From positions 110,932 to 139,803 of the forward strand of contig JH154085.1 in NCBI GenBank assembly GCA_000226015.1: a stretch of DNA of 28,872 nucleotides. Direction: 5' to 3'. A model generated the notes under the pieces. The model made no database searches. It was not told the DNA's origin and saw nothing but the letters and a program-made list of their open reading frames with translations. The DNA is from Mnemiopsis leidyi. Taxonomy: Eukaryota > Ctenophora > Tentaculata > Lobata > Bolinopsidae. Numbering within the stretch: position 1 is the first letter of the stretch; each line of letters opens with the position of its first letter. Made by a program: the position numbers and the translations under genes. This document shows positions 9,901 to 21,900 of this stretch, in pieces.

Positions 9901-12900
9901 TACTTGGAGAGTTGAGCATTGGTACACAAACAACTTGAAGTTTAGGGTGGAGAGAACTTTTTGTTATCACCGACAAAATTCTTTCAAACGAATCAGTAAA
10001 TGAAACAAACCTGAAAACGATGAGGTCGTTCTCGAGACTATAAGAGTTCAGTTTGAGAGAGGAAATGTAGTTTCTCACAGTTATAAGCAGATACTCTACC
10101 CTTTCTTCTTTTCTCTTAGCCTCCTTTTTCTTGTCTTGTGCGACCTGAGATCGTTGTTATCAGATGGGAGAGAATGGGAATTGCTGACCAATTTTAATTT
10201 ACAAGATTAATATGAATATATGGCATCATAAAATATAATGTGTGCCATTTTTTCTATTTAAGTATGCAGAAAATAGTACATGCAATTAGCTGTAAAAACA
10301 CACTCCAGCAAAACTCGGTCATTTTGTATAACTTGGTAAATGAACCTGCATGAGAAAGTTGCAATGTTGCTTCTTGTTAACAGACTGTTTCTTCTTTGAA
10401 GCACTTTTTATCATCTCCAAATCTTTTTCTGTTTTCTCCATTATTTCCATCTCTGCTTTGTACTCTGCGTAGTAATCATGTCAAAGACATTACTTATAGC
10501 TAATAGTCTCACGAGTTTACTAACCAAGTTGACAAATTCATTGCATGACCTTAGAATATCTTAGGAATCAGCATATCATTGATAAGAACTAGGCTTCAAA
10601 GGACATAATGCTAAACTGTTAACTAACGTTTAACTCAACACACAAACGTGCCTAGAAAGACGTGCCTAGAAAGACGTGCCTAGAAAGACGTGCCTAGAAA
10701 GACGTGCCTAGAAAGACGTGCCTAGAAAGACGTGACTAGAAAGACGTGCCTAGAAAGACGTGACTCGAAAGACGTGACTAGAGAAAGACGTGAATAGAAA
10801 GACGTGCCTAGAAAGATTTGATAATCACGTGACACCTACCAGTGGAGTTGAAGTACTGATCCTGAAGTTTGAGCTGCTCGTCAGCAAAGAGAGCCAGTTT
10901 GAGGTGAGCGTTACCAAGAGTAGCCTTGTCAGCGTTACCTTCCTCTTCACACCACCGCACCGCTTCCTGCACAACGTGTTTTAGTTGTGGGGAGGCTGCT
11001 CACCGGTCACCACAATTCCAAGCAATAGAGTTCGGTGAAGCGATAGGTGTTTTGTTGTTTATCAAATTTTTATTTAGTGCTTTGAAATTCAGATATTCTT
11101 CAGATGCTATCAGTATCAGTAGTCCAATGACAACGCAGCCTTAATTAAGGTGTTGGAGCGCTCTAAAAATTTTCCCAAATTTTGTAGATCTGATGACCTT
11201 AAATCATTAACAAATTAACGCACAACTCCACGACGATCTATAATAGCTCATAGAGTGAGGTCGTCTTTTTACAACTACAATCTTGCAAGGTCAAAATTTT
11301 CCACACCAGATATATTCCTTACCGTCCTGTGAGCGAATTCCTCTTAAGTTTTGTGAATATATATGTATATGGGTTATTCGATGATGGGTTATTGGATGAT
11401 GGGTTATTAGACCATTGTAAAAACATATATGTTTTTTCAATGGTCCACTAATCCATCATTACACTGTTCCCACAACGAAGGCTAAAACAGCGGGACAGAA
11501 GAAATGTAAATGTGGGTCTGTAACATAATATTATCATAAATTTAATACGAAACGCGGTGAGGGAATGAAGGCTTTAAGTGTAATTATGTGAGTGACCAGT
11601 TTTGCGTTGCGGCCTTCGAATTTTTTCTTGTTTTACAGACTGCTGTTTTGAACGTACATTTAGTTTTGTTCTTGTTGCAATAAGCCAACTAAAGTCTTGA
11701 TATCACTCTATCAGTAATCTAAAAAGCCCTTGATATCTTACAGACTGTAATACAGGGCACGCAATGTTCGATCTAGACAGAATATACGATGTACTGGAGA
11801 TCTTCCTAACCTACCCTCTCTGTGTGCTGTGTCAGCTCATCTCACAGAAAGTTCTAGATCTGCTCTACCCATCAAGTAATAGGACTCCCCATCAATCTGA
11901 CCAGGCACACTGTTACCAAGTACTGTACGACTTTAAGAAGCTACTCCACTACGCTCGCCCAAACGGAATCCAGTTCTTTCTCCTCAAATACAAGGAGATG
12001 AGAAATATAAGTCACGTGATGAAGGAGGATGACGTCACGCTGTACAACGTCACACCTCAACAGTTCCAGTTTGTCAGAGTAGTAGCTGGGGTGGATCTCA
12101 GGGATATTATCCGGCACCCCTTTACCTGTATGACGTCACATAGACACGCAGTGGAAGTCCTCATCATGTCACATGAGCAAGGGTACAAGTATTTAGGAGG
12201 TAGAGGAGATGAGAACGCGAGCGGACACAACATTGTGTTGCTACACAACACTGGAAGATGCGGGTCTACACTTCTAGCTAACATGGTTCACAGAACTGAG
12301 GAGTTCCATGTAATCAGTGAACCGTATTCCTTAACTGCGCTTAGCGTTAGAATAAGCAAACAGACTGATAAAACTCCTCTAGATTGTGAAGAAAACCATG
12401 AGCTGCTGAGAGCAACACTGCTATTCCTGTGTAAAGACCCAGACAAAAAGTATCTGATCAAGGTGACGGGAATTTTCACCGGCAGTCTACTTCATCTTAC
12501 AAACAAAGCTTTGCCTGGTATCCGAGATATCTTCCTGCACAGGTCTCTGTTAGCTACTGTGTCTTCTTGGCACAAGATACTCGGGCCGCTTCGTTTCACC
12601 GGGATCGCAGAGTACGGTAAAACCTTCCTTCCCCTCAAGTACAGGAGAATTTGGCAGAAAGTCAAACCTTCCAGATCTTACCAAGAATTTATGTTCATAA
12701 TCTTATGTCAGATGCACCCTTACTTCATCGAGTGTGAAAATGGGAGAAATTTGAGGGCTTTTTCGTACGAATATCTGCGGACAAATCAGGAAGATTTTTG
12801 TGTAAATCTGTTGTCTGAGCTTGGGTTGGAGAAAAAGTATGTGTCTCTCGCTTTGTCTGCTCTAGACGTGGATTCTCAGGAAAATTCTCCTCTCAAGAAA

Positions 12901-15900
12901 TTTAACGTGGACAAGAATAGAACAATAAATGTGCCAGGCGAAGCATTGGATTGGATAGTTAGAATTGGTCAAGAAGAGTTTGGCATGGAAATTGGGAGAA
13001 AGGATGGTTTTGTAAAAAACATGCCAAATTCTTGAAGAATGTGTTACTTTTTGAAGGGAGAAAAATACTTAACTTACCATTTATTTCCTGAACTTTGTTA
13101 TCTTAAACTTGATATTGATCATTAAAGATATTTCATTTTATCACTAAAGTCCAATACCAATAACAAAACAAACCTCCAAATATTTTCCCATGATCTCACT
13201 GGGAAACTCTGTGTTGGTTTCAGAAAGCCAGTTTGCTTTAGTGATCAGGAGTTCGTGTCTGTCAGGCAGATCACTGAACTTGTTGTCTAAGAGGATGTCC
13301 AGATGTCTAAGTGCTACACGCCTCTCTCCGGCTGCCCACTCTAACTTACACTGTTCTCTTTGTAGAGCTAGATTCTGGGCAGGGGTCAGGTCCAGTTTCA
13401 TTCCTGAAGAGTTTCAGAGCATAATTATGCACTTGGGATAAATTTTAGCAAACATTTTTCAATATCTTTAGGTTTATATTCGTCGTTGATCCCTATCTGA
13501 TTTTAATACGATTAATTGGAAAGTGTTATTAACCTCAAAAAGATGTTACAATTCTCTTTGATTGCTTCACTTTCAGGAAAATTCTTTCAATAGCTTAGGT
13601 AAGAATATAACATGAATACTATAATGAAACATATGTGAGAAAATAGCAAGAGCTCCCAATCGGTCTTACCTTGTCTGAGGTAACGGGTTGCTGGATGGAA
13701 CTCCGAGCTGTGCCGCGCAGCACGTGCACAATCTAACAACACGCGCAGGTCATTGTCCCCAGTAACGCCAGTCAGAACAGATCTACACTTGTACAACATC
13801 TCCCACTTGGAGTAGTCCAAACAAGACCTGACCGGTCTAGTCTGTTTGTTTATCGCGCTGGAGATCTCATTGAGGAGCTGAATAAATACAAAGTGATCTT
13901 GAGGGTTGAGATTCCTGCTATATCTCTGCGCGCACTCCACGTGCAAGGCAGCACACTCTAGAGAGTTACTCTTGATCCCTAGGAGGGAGCTGTAGATGTT
14001 TCCATGGAGACCATGCTCAGTGGTGGAGTTCAACTCCCACACAGAGTTCCTCCACGCAGACTCGTAGTGATCCTCCGTGATCTCGGATTGCGAGGAGAGG
14101 AGGGTGGGGAGGAGGATGGAGGGGGTGGTGTGTTTCACAGCAGTCAGTAAGTGTTCTCTGTCCTCGGTCAGGTCACTGTACGTGATAAGTTCGTACCATT
14201 TGTGTTGGTACGAATATATCTTCAGTTTGGAGGACTCGGAAGAACACTGAGTTCCTGCAAATGCAAGTGTTGTGAGGAGACTAAATGGTTAACTAAGAGA
14301 ACTCTTTCTTGTATCTCTAAAAAATGAGCCCGTACACTTAAACAAATCAGTTCACAGATAAGTTGACCTACCGAAGATAGCATCACTACACTTCAGGTTG
14401 AGGAAGATCTCCAACAACAACTCCTGAGTATTGGAGTCGGAGGATAGAGCTTTAGATCTGGACAACTGTTTGGTGGCGTCTAGCTCCTCCACGTGAAGCT
14501 CCAGATAGAGCAGTGCTGTGGTGTATTGACACAGAGTTATAGCCGCTCTACACATCTCCAGCCAGTCGAGTTTCAGCCAGGAGTAGTTGTTGAATCGTAC
14601 TCTAGGAGAAGATAGGTAGTACAGGCTTTTCTCGTCACATTGATAATGATAATATGATCGAATTTTGATTTAGATTTTAAGGTACGTCAAAAAATACCAT
14701 GTGTAATTTATTTTTCAGGAAACCAATCATAAAGATAATAATAGATTATTATTGCAAAGGAAGATAAAATTACAGAACTCTACCCCGACTTGTCGATAGG
14801 TTTACTGGAGAGGAACTTCAAACTTTGTAGATGTTTGATATGTGGCTGCTCCTTGACTTCTCCCATGAAGAGAGAAGACAAGACTGTTTTGTAGTCGGAG
14901 AAAGAGTTAAGAAGATCGTGAAGGACTGGACCTAGAACTTTCTCAATAACCTCCGCCTGAGGAATGTTCTATCTTATAACTCAACTTCATGTCGGATTGT
15001 CTTAACAACCTCCATCGTAGTTAGGCATATTACAATCACTAAAACTATTTTGTAACAGCAGTCTTGCATCAACGACTCAATCAGCTAGTGAAACTTTAAA
15101 GTAAATTACCCTGAGGGTGGCGAGAGGAAGGAGATATCTGAGTATGTCACAGGAGCAGGTAGTCAGCAGGTTGGGATCTGTTAACCTAACCGTTGTGTTG
15201 AGGGTGGTCCTAGGTGGTGCTTTCTCCTGGAAGCGTGCAGCTTTAAAAGGGTGGTAGTAGGATTTATATACGCATCGCCCATCGGTATCGTGGGAGAATA
15301 TTACCATTAAAAAATTCTAAGTAAAGAAATTAAAATCATTTAATAAAATAGGGAAAGCTACTTACAGAAACGCCAAACATGGCAAAAGGGAGAATGTCAT
15401 CAAGAGAGAATTCGGAATCAACGCAGAACTTGACCAATACTTTACCGGTCCCACTTCTCAAAATGTTGTTTGCAACACGGTAGGCAGCACGTCGAACTTC
15501 TGGACTGAGAAAATTGAGCTGCAGTTAGATAACCACGAGCAGATAAAATTATAGAATAATTGATGTCACGATTCAACTTAAATGTGTGAGGAGAAAAACT
15601 TACTCGGAGTCCAGTAAGTAAGGTTTGATAACATCAACAGTTACACCACAATACTGCATCTCGTCGCTGTCAGCTTCCTGCCAGTCTCTTATATCTAGCA
15701 ATAGTGGCAATGAGATGTCATCTCGAGTTTGACCCAACATTAAGATAAAGTTTAATTTAAATCTGATTAAGACAGTAGACACTTTTAAACTCACAAGGAT
15801 GATCGATAGTGTTTATCAAGCTGATATCCAGATCCGAGATATTATCTAGCGTTCCGAGAAGTCGTCTCGCCTCCTTATCCTCCGACTGAAGGAGCGTGTG

Positions 15901-18900
15901 TATCGCCGTGTTTTGCACCATCCCGTCATATCCTGATGACGTCATGCTGGCAGGTGACGTCAGCTTGCTAGGTGACGTCAGGTTGCTAGGTGACGTCATG
16001 CTGGCAGGTGACGTCAGGTTGCTAGGTGACGTCAGGTTGCTAGGTGACGTCAGGTTGCTAGGTGACGTCAGGTTGCTAGGTGACGTCAGCTTACTAGGTA
16101 AGGTTGCGTCCCATGATGTTTTCTTTTCAAGAAGGTACCAGTATGCTCCTTCCACGTTACGGACAGTTTGTAGTAAATCCTGGAATGGGGGTTCATGTAT
16201 AATATATATATATATATATACATTGTATATCCAATATTGATACATGCATCGCTTACGCCCCAATATTGATATATGCATTGTTTACGCCCCAAGGAGGGGT
16301 GCTAGTTTTATGTCGCAATAAACAAACAACAATTTCAACCATCTTCAGACCTGTGACTGTAAGGGACGAGAAGTATACTCCTTATATCTTCTGTCCAACT
16401 CTTTATCGTTAAACGAAACTATAGGGAGAAACTCGGGAGATGAACATTCCTTCAGCAGCAGACTCAGCAACTCTTTTACTTGGTCCTGAATCTTACTTAG
16501 TGATGACGTGCCTCCTCTTGCTGACGTCATTATAGAGAATGTTTTCAGGAGCTGAGTTACGGAACTACCAAGAAGACTGCAGATGTTCGGTCGGTTACAG
16601 AGTATTTTGAGTATTTCACAGCACTGTATTGTTATAGTCACATCTGGAAAGGAACCTCCTGGGGAATGATTAAAGACTCGTTAAAATGATCTGGGTCATT
16701 GATGGATGATCAAAAATTTAGTGCCAAAAAATCAAATTTTAAGTTTCCGAGTAACCCAAAGGCGAACCTTAGTGACCTTGGTGACAGTTATCTAGGTGAT
16801 ATTCAGAGGGTATGTGTGGGTGACAGTTACCAGGGTGATGTTCAATGTTTATTAAGTATGTGGGTGACAGTTACCTGGGTGATGTTCAGAGAGTATGTGG
16901 GTTGCCATGGTGACGATACAAGAGGCCACGTGACTCCAATCTCCAGCACTGTTTACACAGTTGTGGGGATCTTCTAAAAGCAGTTCTACTAGGTACTGAA
17001 ATGGGGGAGAAACTTTTTAAAAAATAGAGATGAAACTTTTATAAAATCTGAGTGACAGTCTCACTATTGCACTTAAATTTTACAGAATGTTGGGATTAAT
17101 TCAATTAACTTATAAATTAATCTACTTCAGACATTTTGTTACCTGATAGCAGGTGAGGAAGTGTATTTTTACAGAACTGTTTTTAGCTCTGTAAAACTGA
17201 TCGTACAAGTTCAACAACACTCCGTGTACTCCACTCTGAAACACAGATTTTACAAACCGGGAGATAATGTTAAACTTGCAAGTTGAACTTATAAACAAAG
17301 GGGCATGTCAACAATTTAGGGTAAAAAATTAATTACGTTCGACAGAGCTAGAAGCTTGAATATCCCTGGTTTCTTGACGTCCTTCATTTGAGCTCTGATG
17401 TTTTCGAGACACTGAGACACAAGCTTCGAGGAATAAACAGGTCGTTTTGCAACCACAGAGTCCGATCTGAAAGAAGGATAGGAAAAATATTATTTCTGTG
17501 ATTAGAGAGATCGATATCGGCTCGGCACGCCACTTATCTCATTACCTTAAACAATCAGATAATTTCATAATACAAGTAAAAAATTTCATGATATAAGTAA
17601 AAGAGCACCTCAGCTTAACAAGAAAATATAGACCACTCAACTTTTCTCAATTCCTCACCTGGAAACTCTGGACACCATCTCCGTGACCACTTGATCAATC
17701 TTGTGTTTCAAACAGTCCTTTATGACTTTTGGGTCGCCTAACAAGGCTTCCAAGTGTCTGTACACTTCAGCGAATGTTTCTCTCTGACCCTGGTTGTCGG
17801 ACAGGTTCATTGGGAGAGTCCCGCCAAGAAGGTAGGGGCAGATACTCTGTATTGTGTCCTTTGGGGACGTTCCCAGAATCCCAAATACTTGAGATAACTG
17901 AGATTGCTGGCCGTGCAGGAGTAGAGTAAGACAAATTGCACCACTCTGCTCCCTAGAAACGTTTTGTCATCACTCATCAAATTGGGGAAGTAGTTGTGGA
18001 AGTTACAAAAGTATCAAGCATCTTGACTTTAAGTAAGTGAGATGGGCGAAGTTTAAGAGTCGCATGACGTATGTTAATAGATATTTCTTCTGCCTAGAAG
18101 CTAGATATTTCTTCTGCCTAGAAGCAACTCGACAAGTGATATCACTTGTTGAGTTGCTTTTAGAGGCAGAAGAAAATTTTCGTCCATCTTGACTTTGAGA
18201 GAAACTTCTTCTGAACATCTATAAAAACAAACTCACCGGTAGAATTCCTGAAGCCCGGAGAAGGAGAAGATAGAGAAGGGGAAATGTCTCAATTCTTTGG
18301 CACTGAGCCAACTATGTAATAGCTCTTCACCAAACGTATCAAACAAGCCTCGAGGAGTGGTATAATTCAACAAGGCCGATGCTCTTTCGACTGCCTGAAA
18401 TCCAAGACTAGATAAATGTCCCTTTGAAATCCTTCTTCAGGTTCGACATGATTTGCTTAGTTTATGAAAAGTGTAGTCTGCGAAGATTAGTCTTAACGTC
18501 TGATACATAAAAAAAACTGCTCTTAAGACAAACAACAAGTAATTAAAGCATCATGACAAACCTTGGCAGTGAGAGAGGGGGCACTGGAAGCAAGAAGAAC
18601 AATGTTGTTTAGTACAGGGAGGGTTAGAGAGGGGGATGTTATCAGACAAGACTTCAGGAAAAGGAGGTATGTCCGACATGGCGAGGCTATGTCTGTACTG
18701 CTGTCTTCCTGTAGGGTTTTATCTTGTATCCTTCTGACTACCGTAGGATAAATGGAAGTTCAGAAAGCGTCCATAATTGCAAAAATAAACGAAAATATAT
18801 TTATTTGAACTCACCTGACACTTGGCGTTGAACGCAGAACTGAACAAATTGAACATTTCCAGTTGACGATCTGAACTAGAAGCTGATAGAACACTCTCAA

Positions 18901-21900
18901 CGATATTGACAACACGCAATCTTACCACTGGTACCTGCAATGTATATTTCAAAGTGTATTTCCAACACAATTGAAATATAAGAGTGTTTTTACTTTTCTT
19001 GAGGAATAAATCAAGTTCTAAAGAAATGCAAAAGTTGTATCCTACGATTACTCAACTAGAAATAATTTCTGAAAAGTCGCCTCACTTACCTCGTCCTGGG
19101 ACATGGCCAGTAGCATGTCCCCAGGTTTGAAGGAGTCTCCCATTACACTCATCAAGTGGGGGGAAGTTAGATGTGACACACACTTCAGGAACGGTACTCG
19201 ACATGGGGGAGTCATCTTGTTTTGTTCGTACAGTTGCCTGTTGAAACATACTTGTTTGGGGTAACGGCCGAACTCAGAGCTTGCAAACTAAGTAGTAGAG
19301 TATTTTATGAAGGAATTTGAAACTCTCCAAGTCCTTATTGTACGAAGAATTCATTCCGAAAAACAGGTCGCGCGCTGGTATTAAGCTTACCAGAATGTAA
19401 GGATGATATTCTGGACGAGGTCAACAAGAACCGAGCGGTGATTCTCCGAGCTGAGATGTTGTAACAAGACTGCAACACTCTGCAACACCTCACAACACTT
19501 CGTCTCGTCTTTATGTATGGTCGCCAATAAGCGCCTGCAGGAAGGGTTCAGTTATATTGACAAATACTGAACAAAATATATTAATCTTCAAAATATAGAC
19601 GTATATATGCTGAAAAATTGCGACCAGATAAGCTGATAAAACTCACCTCCCGATCTCGGGTAAAATCTCAACATATCTGAGTGGCAATATCGGCGTTAGA
19701 TGACACAACTGTTTCAAGATGTGAAGTAGACACGGTGCCCACGTGCCAGGCTTTTCGTCTATGTGATCTTGTACCACACTCTGGGAGATATATCGATATT
19801 ATGGAATTATCATTAATGTTATGTTACAACATAAAAGTGGAGCCCGCAAGGCCGTTAACTTTTAAACATATCTTTATATTAAAAAATTAATTTAATTGAA
19901 ACTGCACCATTTAATTTGTATCAGGGTCTCGGGTGAAAGCGCAATCTTACCTTAAGAAATTCAAGAATTTCAAGTGAAGAAGCGGGAGTTGACTGGAACC
20001 AGGTGACCATGATATCAACAATCTGTTTTCTCCTCTCGTTATCACAGTCTGCTAAGCTACTCTCTGCTAAATCACCCTCCTCACCTCCCATAAACTGTAG
20101 AACAGTTATGTAACATCAACTAGACTATTTGCTAAACAATCCGCTAAAGAAACGTTTACACGCGGTATATACAAACTGAAGACACCACCCCAAAACTAAC
20201 GCTGCCAATAACCACAATCTGACCTGAGTGGCGGGAATAGTGGAGGATATAAAGGTGCTGGAAATGTCTCCTGTCGGGAGATTCTCCTTGCCGCCCCAGA
20301 GAGAGCTGGACACTGTCAGCTCCTCAGAGTCGGTACCGCTACTTCCCGCATCGCTACCTGCACGGGGAATACTCATCAGTATCAGTTAACAGGGCACTAG
20401 TCCACTTGAGCTGAGTAGTGAACTGCGGTTACTATACTTTGTACTTGTCAGACGGAAATGTTATACATTTCTCGGGAAATTTTCCTTGTTCAAGCACTGC
20501 AATGTCGATAGTGGCTTCTTCAAAAAGCACTTGCTGAGACAAAACACTCGACGAGACACTACTAGACACAATACATACTTTCCATAGCTGATAGAAGATA
20601 TCTCTCCCAAGAGAGTGGTAGGGCGATGTAAGCTACTTTAGCGAGCTCGAATATTGATGTGTGTAGGTCTGGAGTCAAATTCAGTCCCTTTAGATACTGA
20701 AAAGATTAAGACATGATAAAGCAACCCCATGAAACCGACAAAAAAATATGTAAATTTGAAAGGAGTATATAGTTAATGATAAGATATCTAGGGTTAACAG
20801 AACAAAAAAGAGAGGAAACATATGTATGCTGTAAATGAATGTTTTAATAACTCACCACGACTAGAAAATCAAACTGGTTGTGATAGCTTGATAGAAGGAC
20901 CTCACTTAATCCCTTAATCTTCAGACTTGTGAACAAAGATTGAATGACAATAGAGTACATGATCAACAGTTCATTTTTACTGTCGGTAGAAACTTTCATA
21001 CAGATCTCTAGAACAGCACTTTTTATATCGTCCATAACGTCCTGGTTTACAGAGGGTGCGAGAGGCTGTGATCCTGGAAAAGTGGTTTAAAAAGTTTAAA
21101 ATATCGTTAACCGGGGTTACATCTTTCAAGTGATAAATTATCAATGGAAATCTTCGAGGTTGCCAGTTCTAAGAAACTTTCATGAGCAAATTCTAGGTGA
21201 TTTCTACGACAATAACCTGGTGTTACGTTCTGTATATTGGCTTCAGAGCTCTTAATCGGAATGGAGTTGTGTTCTAGCTTATCTGACTTAAACTGAAGCT
21301 CGTTGTAAATGTTCTCTTCATGGCTCTCTTCGCCTCCAGTGGGGAGCAGAGACTGAACCCGAGGTTTCGGACATTTACGATCATTTGTAACGATCGCTGC
21401 TAGGATACGTCCAATAGCAGCTGGAGTGCCACCTCTGAAAAGTTGTACATCTGTGTAAGTAAATGCAGAAGTTTTACCTAGAAATTAAGTAATTCAAATA
21501 GATGGGGTCCAAAATAAAGTAAACCAAACATTGAAACTTAGACTAACTTCCAATCAGAAGTTGTGATCTTGAGTACAGAGAACGTTTTCTCTTTCCAGAA
21601 ACCTCTTAACAACCAATTCACCAGTCTCTTGTCTGGAACTACGATTTTCTCAAGATTTCTTTCGATAAAATCTATGTTTGACCTGAAATAATTGAGTAAA
21701 ATATAAACAAAGGGTCACATTCATCAAAGATTAAAAGGATCAGTGCTAGTGAAATAACAGACTGAAATAACAAAGTTTAATAACAAAGTGAAATAACAAA
21801 GTGAAATAACAAAGTGAAATAACAAAAGAGTGAGCACTACCAGGAAGGTTTCTTAAACTCCGAAACACCAAGTTTCACATCGAGTAGAGACAAGACCCTC

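Larger units (their letters stand above)
9604..15316 (-). other. ATM: ATM exons 30-38: FAT domain
   Basis: Exons (minus): 15110-15316, 14784-14956, 14372-14601, 13670-14254, 13174-13403, 10840-10966, 10346-10464, 10011-10144, 9604-9880. Recognisable FAT segments include [13 protein letters not shown] (human HYQAAWRNMQWDH), [20 protein letters not shown] (human [20 protein letters not shown]), [16 protein letters not shown] and [19 protein letters not shown] (human IPTYKFLPLMYQLAARMGT). The residues around the human autophosphorylation site S1981 are replaced by a shorter linker in exon 32. The 2.2-kb intron between exons 34 and 35 contains a plus-strand sulfotransferase-like gene. Confidence 0.95.
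15366..20094 (-). other. ATM: ATM exons 15-29: middle HEAT region
   Basis: Exons (minus): 19951-20094, 19647-19780, 19391-19534, 19090-19237, 18815-18934, 18562-18708, 18237-18394, 17659-17952, 17337-17466, 17143-17235, 16875-16995, 16351-16643, 15795-16179, 15604-15721, 15366-15504. All phases agree. Exons 21-22 carry [16 protein letters not shown] and then [14 protein letters not shown], which match human ATM segments of the same order (SSFPFILLNYTNIEDFYR; QQRETATKVYDML). Exon 27 contains a repeat-encoded S/T/P-rich insert described separately. The exon 27/28 join (donor GTGAGT after 15795, acceptor GAG before 15721) is the least certain here. Confidence 0.88.

Noticed and set aside
10646-10815. 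CRISPR-like array
   Set aside because: The 14-bp units are contiguous without spacers, in an intron of an animal gene: a minisatellite.
15896-16240. Plus-strand 114-codon frame with LLGDVR repeats
   Set aside because: Antisense of the coding minisatellite in ATM exon 27; open because an 18-bp repeat without stops is open in that frame too.
16699-16977. Plus-strand 92-codon frame
   Set aside because: Antisense to ATM exon 25 and its triplicated donor region; no independent support.
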